Shown here: in pieces, positions 1 through 9,220 of the stretch | Layout: the number at the start of each line of letters is the position of its first letter | Position numbering within the stretch: the stretch's first letter is position 1 | NCBI RefSeq assembly: GCF_900106535.1 | Contig: NZ_FNOH01000005.1 | Location: 372,001-436,000, forward strand | Direction of reading: 5' to 3' | DNA: 64,000 nucleotides | Source: Myxococcus xanthus | GTDB lineage: Bacteria > Myxococcota > Myxococcia > Myxococcales > Myxococcaceae | The notes under the pieces: model-generated | Database searches by the model: none | What the model was told of the DNA's origin: nothing | The model's input: the letters and a program-made list of their open reading frames with translations, nothing else | Made by a program: the position numbers and the translations under genes

Positions 1-2
1 AG

Positions 3-2261
3 GCCATCCTCGGCAAGGACTTCTTCCAGGCGAAGTGGGCGAAGCGGTGGCTGGAGCTGTCCCTCAGTCTGCGCGTCGTGACGGCCACGGCGGGCTTCGC
101 GGCCCTGCTCTTCCTTCCCTACCTGGGCGCGGTGGGGCTCTGGGACCCCTGGGAGACGCACTACGGCGAAGTCGCGCGGATGATGATTGTCCGCCAGGAC
201 TACGTGTATCCCTTCTGGGAAAGCTCGTGGTTCTTCTCCAAGCCGCCGCTCACGATGTGGATGCAGGCGCTGGGCATGAACGTGGTGGGCGCGGCGAACC
301 CGGGTGGGATGCTGGGCCTCTATACGGAGTGGGGCATGCGGATGCCCTTCGCGCTCCTGAGCATCACCGCGGTGGCGCTGCTGTCACTGGCGGTGGCACG
401 CGTGGTGTCCCGGCGCGCGGGGTTGGCCACCGGCTTCGTGCTGGCCACCATGCCGCTGTACTTCCTGCTCACGCGGCAGACGGTGACGGACACGCCCTTC
501 GTCACCACCTTCATCTGCGCCATGGCGTGCGCGCTCATCGGCCAACTGGATGCGACGACGAAGCACCGCGCCGCCTGGTGGTACGGCTTCTATTTCTTCG
601 CCGGCCTGTCCGCGCTGGCCAAGGGCCTGCTGGGCGTGGGCCTGCCCGCCGTCATCCTGGTGTTGTACGCGGCCCTGTCCGTCATTCCCTGGGACAGCGA
701 CAGCCTGGACGCACACCTGAAGTGGCTCACGCAGTCCCGCTTCCGCAAGGACGTGCGCGAGGGCCGTCAGCCCATGCCCGTGCTGTGGGGGCAGATGTTC
801 AAGATGCACCTGGGCACGGGCATCCTGGTGTTCTTCGCGGTGGCGGGCCCCTGGTACCTGACGCTGTCCCTCTTCGGCTCCGTGGACGATGAGGGCAAGC
901 TCTTCTGGTACCGCTTCTTCGTCCACGACCACCTCAACCGCCTCACGGCGGGCGTGCACACCACCACGCCGGGTGGCACGTTCATCTACTTCATCGAGCA
1001 GGGGGGCTTCGCCATCTTCCCCTGGGTGGCGCTGCTGCCCGGCGCCTTCTCGGTGGTGGCGCGGCTGAAGCTTCGCTCGGAGAAGGCGGCGGACCACCTG
1101 GCCATCATCGCGGTGCTGTGGGTGGCCTTCTCCTTCTGGCTGCTGTCGTCCAGCGCCACCAAGTTCCACCACTACGTCTTCCCGGTGCTGCCGGGCGTGG
1201 CCGTCCTCCTGGCGCTCTTCATCGACCGGCTGTGGGAGGAGGGCATCTCCGCGCACGCGGTGAGCCTCATCTTCGGGTTCCTGCTCTTCGTCCTGGTGGG
1301 GAAGAACATCGCGGAGAACCCGAAGATCTTCACCGACCTGTTCGTCTACAACTACGACCGGACCTATCCGCAGGACCTGGTGACGAAGCCCATCGCGTTC
1401 TTCACCTCGCGCTCGCTGTGGACGGGAGATTTGGTGACGCTGGTGCTGCTGGCCTTCGGCGTCTACCTGTCCTTCGATGCCTTCTCCGCGAAGGGGCGGG
1501 CGCGGACGACGCCGAGCGCGCGCGCCGTGGCGTTGATGCTGCTCCTGGGCGGCGTGGCGACGCTGGGCGCGGTGAGCGCCCAGGCCCAGGTGTCCGCCAA
1601 GGCGCTGGTGGGCGTAGCGGTGCTGGCGGTGGCTGGTTATCTGGCATGGGAGTCCATGCGGCCGGGCGCGGAGGGGCGCGCGTCGCTCCAGACACTGGCC
1701 GGCGTGCTGGCGGTGGTGGGCATCGCGTTCGCGGTGCGGGGCTTCCGCCAGCCGGCGGCGGAGGACTCGCTGCTCAAGGCGCTGTCGGAGCCCGTCAACA
1801 TCAAGAAGACGCTGGGCTTCACCTTCGCGGTGGCGGGCGGCATGGCGGTGGTGGCGTCGCTGATGCGAGCGCGGGCGATGCTGTTCGGCACCTTCTGGGT
1901 GCTCGCGGCGGGCATGGCCCTCTGGTTCAACTGGAGCCACTGGGTGGACCTGTCCCACCACTGGACGCAGCGCGACCTCTTCTGGCGCTACTACGCGCAG
2001 CGTCAGGCGGGCGAGCCCATCGTCGCGTACATGATGAACTGGCGCGGCGAGACGTTCTACTCGCAGAACACGGTGGAGCAGTACCGCGTGTCGGACGCGA
2101 ACGCGCGCATGCGCGCCCTGGCGCAGCGGCCGGGTCGTGAGTGGGCCCTGGTGGAGCACAACCGGCTCAACCTGCTGCGCACCGCGGTGGGCTCGGACAA
2201 GGTCGTCACGCCGGTGGACCGCGACATCAACAACAAGTTCGTCCTGGTGACCATCGATTGA
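3..2261 (+). CDS. GT39 (ArnT/PMT-like) glycosyltransferase, 5' end outside window
   Basis: Integral membrane glycosyltransferase of the ArnT/dolichyl-phosphate-mannose mannosyltransferase type, which transfers a sugar from a polyprenyl-phosphate carrier in the inner membrane. The acidic motif expected in the first periplasmic loop is visible (DPWETHYGE), followed by KPPLTMW and many hydrophobic segments along the protein. The reading frame is open to the left edge of the window, so the true start lies upstream; a GTG at 78 is only the first candidate start inside the window and would cut into the first membrane segment. The stop codon overlaps the TTG start of the ABC ATPase gene, so the two are probably co-transcribed. 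The acceptor (lipid A, protein or other) cannot be told from sequence. Confidence 0.85.
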   Translation, partial: AILGKDFFQAKWAKRWLELSLSLRVVTATAGFAALLFLPYLGAVGLWDPWETHYGEVARMMIVRQDYVYPFWESSWFFSKPPLTMWMQALGMNVVGAANPGGMLGLYTEWGMRMPFALLSITAVALLSLAVARVVSRRAGLATGFVLATMPLYFLLTRQTVTDTPFVTTFICAMACALIGQLDATTKHRAAWWYGFYFFAGLSALAKGLLGVGLPAVILVLYAALSVIPWDSDSLDAHLKWLTQSRFRKDVREGRQPMPVLWGQMFKMHLGTGILVFFAVAGPWYLTLSLFGSVDDEGKLFWYRFFVHDHLNRLTAGVHTTTPGGTFIYFIEQGGFAIFPWVALLPGAFSVVARLKLRSEKAADHLAIIAVLWVAFSFWLLSSSATKFHHYVFPVLPGVAVLLALFIDRLWEEGISAHAVSLIFGFLLFVLVGKNIAENPKIFTDLFVYNYDRTYPQDLVTKPIAFFTSRSLWTGDLVTLVLLAFGVYLSFDAFSAKGRARTTPSARAVALMLLLGGVATLGAVSAQAQVSAKALVGVAVLAVAGYLAWESMRPGAEGRASLQTLAGVLAVVGIAFAVRGFRQPAAEDSLLKALSEPVNIKKTLGFTFAVAGGMAVVASLMRARAMLFGTFWVLAAGMALWFNWSHWVDLSHHWTQRDLFWRYYAQRQAGEPIVAYMMNWRGETFYSQNTVEQYRVSDANARMRALAQRPGREWALVEHNRLNLLRTAVGSDKVVTPVDRDINNKFVLVTID

Positions 2262-3175
2262 GCGGCATCCACGTCCAGGACCTGGGCAAGCGCTTCGGAG
2301 ACCGGGTGGCCGTGGAGGCGTTGTCCTTCCACGTGCGGCCCGGCGAGGTATTCGGCCTGCTGGGGCCCAACGGCGCGGGGAAGACGACGACGGTGCGCAT
2401 GCTCACGGGGCTGCTTCAGCCCACCGAGGGCGAGGCCACCGTGTGGGGCCACCGGGTGGACCGCGACGGCGAGCCGCTGCGCAAGGTGGTGGGCCTGCTC
2501 ACCGAGCAGCCCGGCCTCTACGACAGGCTCACCGCGCGGGAGAACCTGCGCTTCTTCATGAAGCTGCATGAGCTGGACGAAGCCGCGGCCTGGCCTCGGG
2601 CCCGGCACTACCTGGAGCGCTTCGGGTTGGGTGGGCGCGAGGAGGAGCCGGTGGGCGGCTTCTCCAAGGGGATGCGGCAGAAGCTGGCCATCGTCCGGAC
2701 GCTGGTGCACGACCCGAAGGTCATCTTCCTGGACGAGCCCACCAGCGGCTTGGACCCGGAGTCCGCGCGCACCGTGCGTGACGCCGTGGCGGAGCTGGCG
2801 TCGGAGGGGCGCACCATCGTCCTGTGCTCGCACAACCTGGCGGAGGTGGAGCGCCTGTGTGAGCGCGTGGCGGTGGTGAAGCGCCGCCTGCTGGCCATGG
2901 GCCCGGTTCGCGAGCTGCGGCACGCGGGGCAGGCGCTGGAGGTTCGCGTGGAAGGGGAGGCGGAGCGCTTTTGTCTCGCGCTGGCCCAGTTGCCCTTCGC
3001 GCCCAACGTGCTGGCCGAAGGGCCGAAGCTGCGGGTGATGCTGGCGGACGATGCGCAGGCGCCCGACGTGGTGGCGTGCCTGGTGGGGGCGGGCGCGCGG
3101 GTGCACAGCGCGGTGCCCACCCAGCGTCCCCTGGAAGAGGTCTATCTGGAGCTGCTGCGCGAAGGGAGGGGGTAG
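2258..3175 (+). CDS. ABC transporter ATP-binding protein (NatA/CcmA-type)
   Basis: Cytoplasmic ATPase subunit of an ABC-2 type exporter, 305 residues. Walker A GPNGAGKTT lies at about residues 36-44, a Q-loop region LTEQPGLYDRLTARENL follows, the signature is FSKGMRQKL, and Walker B is VIFLDEPTSGLDP. I chose the TTG at 2258, which overlaps the preceding stop as TTGA and starts the protein right at the ABC fold; an upstream start at 2141 would add low-complexity sequence that is antisense-like and overlaps the previous gene. The permease gene follows after 3 bp. The substrate is unknown; this subfamily includes NatA-like Na+ and antibiotic exporters. Confidence 0.93.
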   Translation: MSGIHVQDLGKRFGDRVAVEALSFHVRPGEVFGLLGPNGAGKTTTVRMLTGLLQPTEGEATVWGHRVDRDGEPLRKVVGLLTEQPGLYDRLTARENLRFFMKLHELDEAAAWPRARHYLERFGLGGREEEPVGGFSKGMRQKLAIVRTLVHDPKVIFLDEPTSGLDPESARTVRDAVAELASEGRTIVLCSHNLAEVERLCERVAVVKRRLLAMGPVRELRHAGQALEVRVEGEAERFCLALAQLPFAPNVLAEGPKLRVMLADDAQAPDVVACLVGAGARVHSAVPTQRPLEEVYLELLREGRG

Positions 3176-3178
3176 CCC

Positions 3179-3979
3179 ATGGCGTTCCGTCCGAAGCGGG
3201 CCCTGGCGGTGTTCTGGAAGGACTTCCTGGACCTGCGAAAAAACGTGGGCCTGCTGGTGTCCATGATGGTGCTCCCGGCCGTCATGGTGCTGGTGCCCAT
3301 TGGCGTGGTGTGGACGTACGTGCGCACGCCAGACCACGCGGACCTGCGCAGCGTGGCGCTCTTCTACGACCCCACGCTGCCGTTGGGCGCCAGCGCCGCG
3401 CGCTTCCTCATCGACAAGACGCTCACCGACTGGTTCGGCATGTTCCTGGTGATGCCGGTGTTCGTGCCCATCCTCATCGCGTCCCAGAGCGTGGCGGGGG
3501 AGAAGGAGCGGCGCACGCTGGAGCCGCTCCTGGCCTCGCCCGTGACGGCGGCGGAGCTGGTGACGGGCAAGAGCCTGGCGGCGCTGGTGCCGTCCGTGGC
3601 GATTACGTGGACGGCCTTCGTCCTGTTCTGCGTGGGCGTGGACATCGTCGCGTGGCCGCTGGTGAAGATGCCGCTGATGCCCAACGCGCTGTGGACCTTC
3701 GGCGTGTTCGTCATCGCGCCCCTGTTCGCCTTCTTCGGCAACGGGGTGGCGGTGCTCATCTCCGCCCGGGTGAGCGAGGCGCGCATGGCCCAGCAGCTGT
3801 CCGCGCTGGTGGTGCTGCCCATCGTGGGCATGGTGGGTGGGCAGGTGGCGGGCGTGCTCAAGGCGGGCTTCGGCTACTACCTGCTCCAGGGCGCGGTAGT
3901 GCTGGTGCTGGACGCCCTCCTGCTGTGGGCCAGTATCCGCCTGTTGGACCGTGAGCGGCTGGTGAGTCGCTGGGGCTAG
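3179..3979 (+). CDS. ABC-2 type permease
   Basis: Membrane partner of the preceding ATPase, 266 residues with about six predicted hydrophobic segments. The stretch GEKERRTLEPLLASPVTAAEL just after the second segment is the hallmark of the NatB/ABC-2 permease family (SQSVAGEKERRTLE). It begins 3 bp after the ATPase stop, so both form one transcription unit, probably with the upstream glycosyltransferase. Such a pair next to a GT39 enzyme could export an envelope component, but that is inference from location only. Confidence 0.9.
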   Translation: MAFRPKRALAVFWKDFLDLRKNVGLLVSMMVLPAVMVLVPIGVVWTYVRTPDHADLRSVALFYDPTLPLGASAARFLIDKTLTDWFGMFLVMPVFVPILIASQSVAGEKERRTLEPLLASPVTAAELVTGKSLAALVPSVAITWTAFVLFCVGVDIVAWPLVKMPLMPNALWTFGVFVIAPLFAFFGNGVAVLISARVSEARMAQQLSALVVLPIVGMVGGQVAGVLKAGFGYYLLQGAVVLVLDALLLWASIRLLDRERLVSRWG

Positions 3980-4036
3980 CGCGGACGCCGGCCGTCGCTT
4001 TCCAGGGCATCCAGCCTGTCGAGCGGCTAGGCTTTC

Positions 4037-4051
4037 GCCAGTAAAACTGGC
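4037..4051. promoter_or_regulatory. short perfect inverted repeat upstream of the SPFH gene
   Basis: GCCAGT-AAA-ACTGGC is a perfect 6-bp inverted repeat with a 3-base centre, in the 202-bp intergenic space between the permease and the SPFH gene. It could be an operator or a weak terminator stem; there is no T-run after it. The gap also carries an AT-richer patch (about 4110-4121) that may be promoter DNA. Confidence 0.3.
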
Positions 4052-4181
4052 ATGTTGCGAGCAGGTGTCGGTACGCGAGCGCGCGCGCTTTCGTCCGGGA
4101 TGCCATGCTCTTAAATAAAAGGGTTGGGGTGGCGGCGCGGGTTGACCGGCTGCCAACGCGGCCACGGAGGCGCTGACGGCA

Positions 4182-5231
4182 ATGGGTATCTTCGACAGCA
4201 TCAAGGGTGAGGCGAAGCGCAACTTCATCGCCCGGGCGGACTCGGCGAAGGGCGACATCATCTACAAGTATCCGGAGAACAACGTCCGGATGCTGACCCA
4301 GCTCACCGTCGATGCGGACGAGGTCGCCCTCTTCGTGAAGGACGGCAAGGTGGAGGGCAAGCTGGGGCCCGGCCGCCACTCGCTGGACACGAACAACATC
4401 CCGTTCCTGTCCCGCCTCATCGAAGGCTTCACGGGTGGCAACCTCTTCATCTCCGAAATCTTCTTCGTCTCCACCCGGGAGTTCGCCGGCGTGAAGTTCG
4501 GCGGCCCCATCGGTGACGTGCGCGACCCGGAGACGGGCCTGGGCATCGGCACCATGGTGTACGGCGACTTCTCCATCCGCGTGACGGACCCGGAGCGCCT
4601 GGTGGTGGGCCTGGTGGGCATGGGCCGCACCGGCAACGACGAGCTGCTCGGCTGGTTCAAGAACCAGGTGCTGAAGGTGACGCGCGACCGCATCGCGGAG
4701 CTGCTCGTCAAGAAGCGCTGGCCGCTGCTCGACGTGACGAGCGGCGCGTACACCGAGGAGATCGAGACCGAGGTCATCTCCGGGCTCAAGCCCCACGTGG
4801 ACGGCTACGGCCTCACCGTGGTGCGGATGGGCAACTTCCACGTCTCCATCAAGGAGGAGGACGAGGCGACGCTGAAGAAGCTGGGCAAGGACGTGGCGTA
4901 CTCGCGTCTGGCCGGTGGCTTCCAGCAGTACGCGCAGGGCCAGGCGATGCTCGGCGCGGCCGAGGGCATGGCCAAGGGCGGTGGCGGCGGTGGTGGTGCG
5001 GGCAACGCGCTGGGCGGCATGGGCATGGGCATGGGCTTCGGCATGGCCCAGCAGTTCATGAACCAGCAGCAGCACCAGCAGCGGCCTCCGGAGCCCGCGC
5101 CCGCGGCGCCCCCGGCGGACACGCGCAGCCCCGCGCAGCGCCTGAAGGAAATCAAGGAGCTGAAGGACGCAGGCGTCCTCAGTGACGAGGAGTACAATGC
5201 GAAGCGCGCGGAGCTGATGAAGCTCCTGTAG
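4182..5231 (+). CDS. SPFH/Band-7 protein with C-terminal SHOCT domain
   Basis: 349 residues. The first ~230 residues match the SPFH family related to the so-called virion core protein group (opening MGIFDSIKGEAKRNFIAR, then GKVEGKLGPGRHSLDTNNIP), found in bacteria as cytosolic or membrane-peripheral scaffold proteins. A Gly/Met/Gln-rich linker follows at about residues 265-310, and a C-terminal SHOCT helix pair (SPAQRLKEIKELKDAGVLSD) closes the protein at about 315-349. SHOCT domains are short oligomerisation modules. No signal peptide is visible. The gene stands alone between a 202-bp promoter region and a strong terminator hairpin. The precise role is unknown; proposed roles for the family are membrane-domain organisation and stress response. 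Confidence 0.88.
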   Translation: MGIFDSIKGEAKRNFIARADSAKGDIIYKYPENNVRMLTQLTVDADEVALFVKDGKVEGKLGPGRHSLDTNNIPFLSRLIEGFTGGNLFISEIFFVSTREFAGVKFGGPIGDVRDPETGLGIGTMVYGDFSIRVTDPERLVVGLVGMGRTGNDELLGWFKNQVLKVTRDRIAELLVKKRWPLLDVTSGAYTEEIETEVISGLKPHVDGYGLTVVRMGNFHVSIKEEDEATLKKLGKDVAYSRLAGGFQQYAQGQAMLGAAEGMAKGGGGGGGAGNALGGMGMGMGFGMAQQFMNQQQHQQRPPEPAPAAPPADTRSPAQRLKEIKELKDAGVLSDEEYNAKRAELMKLL

Positions 5232-5258
5232 TTCCCTTCGTGTACCCCTGCGGTACCC

Positions 5259-5298
5259 AGAGCCTCCGTCCGACACCGGGCGGGGGCTCTCGTGTTTT
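5259..5298 (+). terminator. intrinsic terminator after the SPFH gene
   Basis: A 14-bp stem with two G-U wobbles (5259-5272 pairing with 5277-5290) and an ACAC loop is followed by a short run ending TTTT at 5295-5298. It sits 28 bp after the stop codon of the SPFH gene, as expected of a Rho-independent terminator. Confidence 0.75.
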
Positions 5299-5528
5299 CC
5301 CTGACATGCACTGGGGCTGGATGGACCTCAAACGTTCCCTGCGCTAGATAGCGGGCGCCGCGGTCGTCGTACGGTGTGCGTTTCAGGGCGCCCCACCTGG
5401 GGACTCAGATGGCGTGCGCCGTGCACGAGCGCGTGTGGGACGTGTCGCAGGAGATGCGTATTCCTGCGGGCCGGACGTCCCCGTGCCAGCCATGCGCTGG
5501 CCGCTCGTTCCCAGGGAGACAGGCGTTG

Positions 5529-7451
5529 ATGCCCCTTCGTTTCAAGTCCCGCTCGGCGTTGTTGTGGCTCACCATTTCACTGTCCGCTTGCCGTGAGGAT
5601 GTTCCGCCGGCGCCGGTCGTTCCGCCCATTGAAGACCCGCGGGAAGAGCAGTCCGTTCCGTACGTGTCCATCGATGGCATGGACAATGCGTCCGGCTTCC
5701 TGCGGGGCACCATCCAGGGGCAGGGCGACATCAGGGCCGTGGAAGTCCACGTGGACGGCGTGCTGCTCGGCTGGGCCGAGGTGAATGGTGACCAGTGGAG
5801 CATCCAATGGCTGCCCGGCGCGGCGATGCACTCCATCGAGGTGGTGGCCCATGACGGCTCGGGCACTCCGGCCCGCGCGTCGCTGGCGCTCCAGCCGTTG
5901 GACTTCGCCACGCCGCACGCGCTCTACCAGCCCCCGTCCCTGCTGACGCTGCCCACGAGCGAGTCCGCGACGACGCGCTACACGCTGGATGGCTCGACGC
6001 CGACGGCCCACTCGCCCATCTACACCTCGCCGTTGGTCCTGATGCGTTCACAGGGCGAGCCCACGCCCCTGTCCCTCATCCCCACGAATCCGCCGGAGAC
6101 GCCGGTGGAGTGGCGATGGCTGCCGCCTCGCGGGCCGGTGAGCCGCGCCGCCGTGGTGCGGTTCCAGCAGTTCCAGGACGCCACGCCCGTGGGCGCCTCC
6201 GGCACGCGGAGCTATCTCATCGACAAGTCACATGGTCCGTTGCCGGTGATGTCGCTGACGGTGGACGCGGAGCACTTCTTTGGCTTCGAGCACGGCATCT
6301 ACGTCCCCGGACGGATTCACGCGGAAGACCCCATGCCGGACGTGATGTGGGGCAACGGCAACTATCACCAGAGTGGCAAGGACTGGGAGCGCCCCCTCCA
6401 CGTGGAGTGGTTCGAAGTGGAAGGCCAGCCGGTGATTTCGCAGGGGGCGGGCGTGCGCATCCACGGCTCGGGCAGCGCGGCGCTGCCGCACAAGAGCCTG
6501 CGCCTGTACGCGAAGGAGGACTACGGGCCGAAGACGTTCCGCGCGGCGGTGTTCCCCGGCGAGGCGCTGGATGAATACACGCGGCTCATCGTCCGCACGT
6601 CGGGCCAGGACCTGCTGTACTCCAAGATTCGCGACTGTGCGCTCCAGGGTCTGCTGCGGGAGACCGCGCTGCACCTGCAGGCTTGCCGCCCCACGGTCCT
6701 GTACCTCAACGGCGAGTACTGGGGCCTGCATGAGCTGCGCGAGCGATATGACGAGTACTACCTCGCGTCGCGCCACGGCATCGACCGCAAGAAGGTGGCC
6801 ATCCTGGAGCTGGATGGGATGCTCGACACCGGCGAGGAAGGCGACGAGTCGCACTACCTGGCGCTGCTGGACTTCGTCCGGAACAACGACCTCTCGCTGC
6901 CGGAGAACCTGGCCCACGTGGAGTCGATGATGGATGTGGACGACTTCATCGACTATCAAATCGCGGAGATCTTCTTCGCGAACACGGACTGGCCCCACAA
7001 CAACGTCAAGTTCTGGCGCTACGTCCAGCCGGAGTCCGGCGGGGCCGCGGCGAAGGACGGCCGCTGGCGCTGGCTGGTCTACGACCTGGACAACGCCTTC
7101 CTCGGTGACCCGGGCTACGACTCGCTGGCCCGGGTGATGACGGACGAGGCACTGCCGGAGTGGTCCGTGCTGCTCATCCGCCAGCTGATGACGAACGCGG
7201 ACTTCAAGAACCGCTTCGTGTCGCGCTTCCAGTGGCACCTGGACAACACCTTCAGCGAGGAGCGCGTGACGGCGCAGCTGGAGTCGCTGGCCGACCTGAT
7301 CGCCGCGGAGATTCCCGCGCACATCGAGCGTTGGGGCTATCCGGAGTCCGTGGAGTCGTGGCGCTACTACGTGGACGCGATGCGTGACTTCGCCACGCAG
7401 CGGCCCACGTACGTGCGCCAGCACCTGGAAGTGAGCTTCGGTCCCTTCTAG
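5529..7451 (+). CDS. CotH-kinase family lipoprotein
   Basis: 640 residues. From the ATG at 5529 the protein has a lipoprotein signal peptide (LLWLTISLSAC, lipobox Cys at about residue 20); earlier in-frame starts back to 5376 would bury it. A cadherin/Ig-like region (about residues 40-130) and a chitobiase C-terminal-like sequence (TRYTLDGSTPTAHSPIYTS) precede the CotH fold. Family hallmarks include GAGVRIHGSGSA, YLNGEYWGLHELRERYDEYY and WRWLVYDLDNAF, where the acidic YDLDNAF block supplies metal-binding residues. CotH proteins are secreted protein kinases related to Fam20C; here it is probably anchored in the outer membrane. The stop overlaps that of the convergent peptidase gene by 4 bp (CTAG). 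Confidence 0.88.
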   Translation: MPLRFKSRSALLWLTISLSACREDVPPAPVVPPIEDPREEQSVPYVSIDGMDNASGFLRGTIQGQGDIRAVEVHVDGVLLGWAEVNGDQWSIQWLPGAAMHSIEVVAHDGSGTPARASLALQPLDFATPHALYQPPSLLTLPTSESATTRYTLDGSTPTAHSPIYTSPLVLMRSQGEPTPLSLIPTNPPETPVEWRWLPPRGPVSRAAVVRFQQFQDATPVGASGTRSYLIDKSHGPLPVMSLTVDAEHFFGFEHGIYVPGRIHAEDPMPDVMWGNGNYHQSGKDWERPLHVEWFEVEGQPVISQGAGVRIHGSGSAALPHKSLRLYAKEDYGPKTFRAAVFPGEALDEYTRLIVRTSGQDLLYSKIRDCALQGLLRETALHLQACRPTVLYLNGEYWGLHELRERYDEYYLASRHGIDRKKVAILELDGMLDTGEEGDESHYLALLDFVRNNDLSLPENLAHVESMMDVDDFIDYQIAEIFFANTDWPHNNVKFWRYVQPESGGAAAKDGRWRWLVYDLDNAFLGDPGYDSLARVMTDEALPEWSVLLIRQLMTNADFKNRFVSRFQWHLDNTFSEERVTAQLESLADLIAAEIPAHIERWGYPESVESWRYYVDAMRDFATQRPTYVRQHLEVSFGPF

Positions 7452-9190
7452 GGCGCCGGCGCGGGCGGGGCGGGGGGCGCGCTGAAGTCCTCCAGCCCCG
7501 GCGCGGGCGGGGGCTGGGTGAAGTCCTCCAGCCCCGGCGCGGCGGGGAGGATGGCGTCCTCCACGCCTTCGAGGTTGAGCTTCATGGGCACCTGGAGCGT
7601 GGTGCCCAGCCGCAGCAGCAGCACGTCCGGCTCGATGCCCTTCTCACCAATCGCCTGGGCCACCTCGCGCGCGGACATCGCGTTGCCCTTGGCCCACAGC
7701 GTCTTGAGGAACTCGCCCGCCTGCGACGTGCGCCACCACGCGGGGCCGAAGCGCGCCTTGAGCTGCGCCTGGAGCTGACCCGCCAGGAACCAGGCGCGGA
7801 AGCTGTCCGCGGATTGGAAGAAGTCCTCCTGGTCCACGAGGTAGCGCTCGGTGTCCTCGTCCGTCATCGGGATGTCGTCGGTGCGCGACATGATTTCGCG
7901 GTACAGCGCCTTCGGGTCGGCCTCGACGCGGCGGTGCAGCTCCAACTGGTAGAGCAGCCGGCCCGCGGCATGGCGGATGAGGAACAGCTTATGCGCGCTG
8001 GACGCGGCCAGGTACTGCGCGCGCTGCTCGCCGCTGACGCCCGCGTGCTCCTCCAGCCACACCGGGTCCTCGGCCAGGTCCTCGAAGAGGGCGGAGTAGG
8101 CCTCGCCCACGGTGGGGTTGCCCAGGCGCGCCAGTTCGAAGCGCGTCTCCGTGGTGAAGGCCGCGTGCAGCGCGTGGCCGAACTCGTGGAGCACGCGTGC
8201 CTGGTGCAGCACGCCCGTGCCCGGCTTGAAGGAGATGCGCACGTCGGAGGGCACGCGCACCGCCAGCGCCAGGGGGCGTGAGCTCTTGCCCTTCACGTCC
8301 CGCGCGTCGATGGTGACGTGGGGCAGCTCACCCAGGTCCAAGCCCATGCCCGCCAGCGTCCCGTGGGCCTTGAGCAGGGACTCGCCCTTGGGGAAGGCGT
8401 CCTCCACCTCGCGCGAGCGGAACAGGCGGGGGATGTCCGCGCGGGTGATGTCCTTGAACGCCATGCCCAGCTCGCGCTGGCTCAGTCGCTCCATCACCAC
8501 GCGGTAGGGAGCCTGTGTCGCCTGGAGGATTTCCTCCGCCAGCACGCTCAGCCGTCCCAGGTCCGACTGCCGCAGCTCGCTGCCGAAGGCCTCGTAGGAG
8601 GCGAAGCCCAGCTCCCGCACCAGCTCGTCCGCGCGCTCCTCTCGGCGGCGCAGCGTCTGGTTGAGGCGTTCAATCGCGGGCGTGGCCGCGGCGTACAGGG
8701 CCCGGCGCCGCGCCACCGTGCGCTCGTTGGCGAGCAGCCGCTCCAGGTCCCGGTAGCGCACGTCCTTCCCGTCCACGGGGAAGGTGAGGGATGCTTCCAG
8801 ATTGGCGGCCGCGTCGTTGAACTCGGCCAGCGCGTGGGACAGGTACTCGCCGGCGAAGTGCGAGTGCAGCGCGGTGAGGGCACGCACCTCGCGGGCGTCG
8901 TCCGTGAGCTGGCGCAGCCGGTCGATTCTGCGGATGTTCTCGATGGTGAAGAGCGCCTCCTGGCCGGCGTAGGTGGCGGCGACGTCCACGTGGCGGCCCT
9001 CCGTCCAGAAGTCCCACACCAGGCGGCTCTGGGCTTCGAGGAGGGTTTCGGCCTTCGAGGACATGGCGCTGACATCCGCCTCGAGCTGCTGCTTCTCGGA
9101 AAGGACCTGCCGGCCATCGGCGGGCGGGCCCTTGGGGCAGGCAGTGAGGCAGCAGGCGAAGGCCAGCAGCAGGGGAATCCTTGGGTGCAT
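7448..9190 (-). CDS. M3-family zinc metallopeptidase lipoprotein
   Basis: 580 residues starting at the ATG at 9190, which has an AGGAG ribosome site 4 bases upstream; an ATG at 9202 would add four residues. A lipoprotein signal (LLLAFACCLTAC) is followed by an all-helical region and the zinc motif HEFGH inside VLHEFGHALHAAF, with a downstream acidic zinc-ligand candidate in AYSALFEDLAEDP. This matches oligopeptidases of the M3/M2 group, acting here in the envelope rather than the cytosol. The C-terminus ends in a Pro-rich tail with the unit APGLEDF twice. The gene is divergent from epmA with only 30 bp between the starts. Confidence 0.87.
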   Translation of the reverse strand: MHPRIPLLLAFACCLTACPKGPPADGRQVLSEKQQLEADVSAMSSKAETLLEAQSRLVWDFWTEGRHVDVAATYAGQEALFTIENIRRIDRLRQLTDDAREVRALTALHSHFAGEYLSHALAEFNDAAANLEASLTFPVDGKDVRYRDLERLLANERTVARRRALYAAATPAIERLNQTLRRREERADELVRELGFASYEAFGSELRQSDLGRLSVLAEEILQATQAPYRVVMERLSQRELGMAFKDITRADIPRLFRSREVEDAFPKGESLLKAHGTLAGMGLDLGELPHVTIDARDVKGKSSRPLALAVRVPSDVRISFKPGTGVLHQARVLHEFGHALHAAFTTETRFELARLGNPTVGEAYSALFEDLAEDPVWLEEHAGVSGEQRAQYLAASSAHKLFLIRHAAGRLLYQLELHRRVEADPKALYREIMSRTDDIPMTDEDTERYLVDQEDFFQSADSFRAWFLAGQLQAQLKARFGPAWWRTSQAGEFLKTLWAKGNAMSAREVAQAIGEKGIEPDVLLLRLGTTLQVPMKLNLEGVEDAILPAAPGLEDFTQPPPAPGLEDFSAPPAPPAPAP

Positions 9191-9220
9191 GTGGCTCCTC
9201 ATGTTACTTGCGCGCTGCCC

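Noticed and set aside
384..2159. Long minus-strand open frame opposite the glycosyltransferase
   Set aside because: Composition is His/Arg/Gln-rich shadow sequence typical of antisense frames in GC-rich DNA; the plus strand has clear family motifs.
2057..4261. 734-codon minus-strand open frame
   Set aside because: Antisense of the ABC transporter genes, no motif, arises from third-position GC bias.
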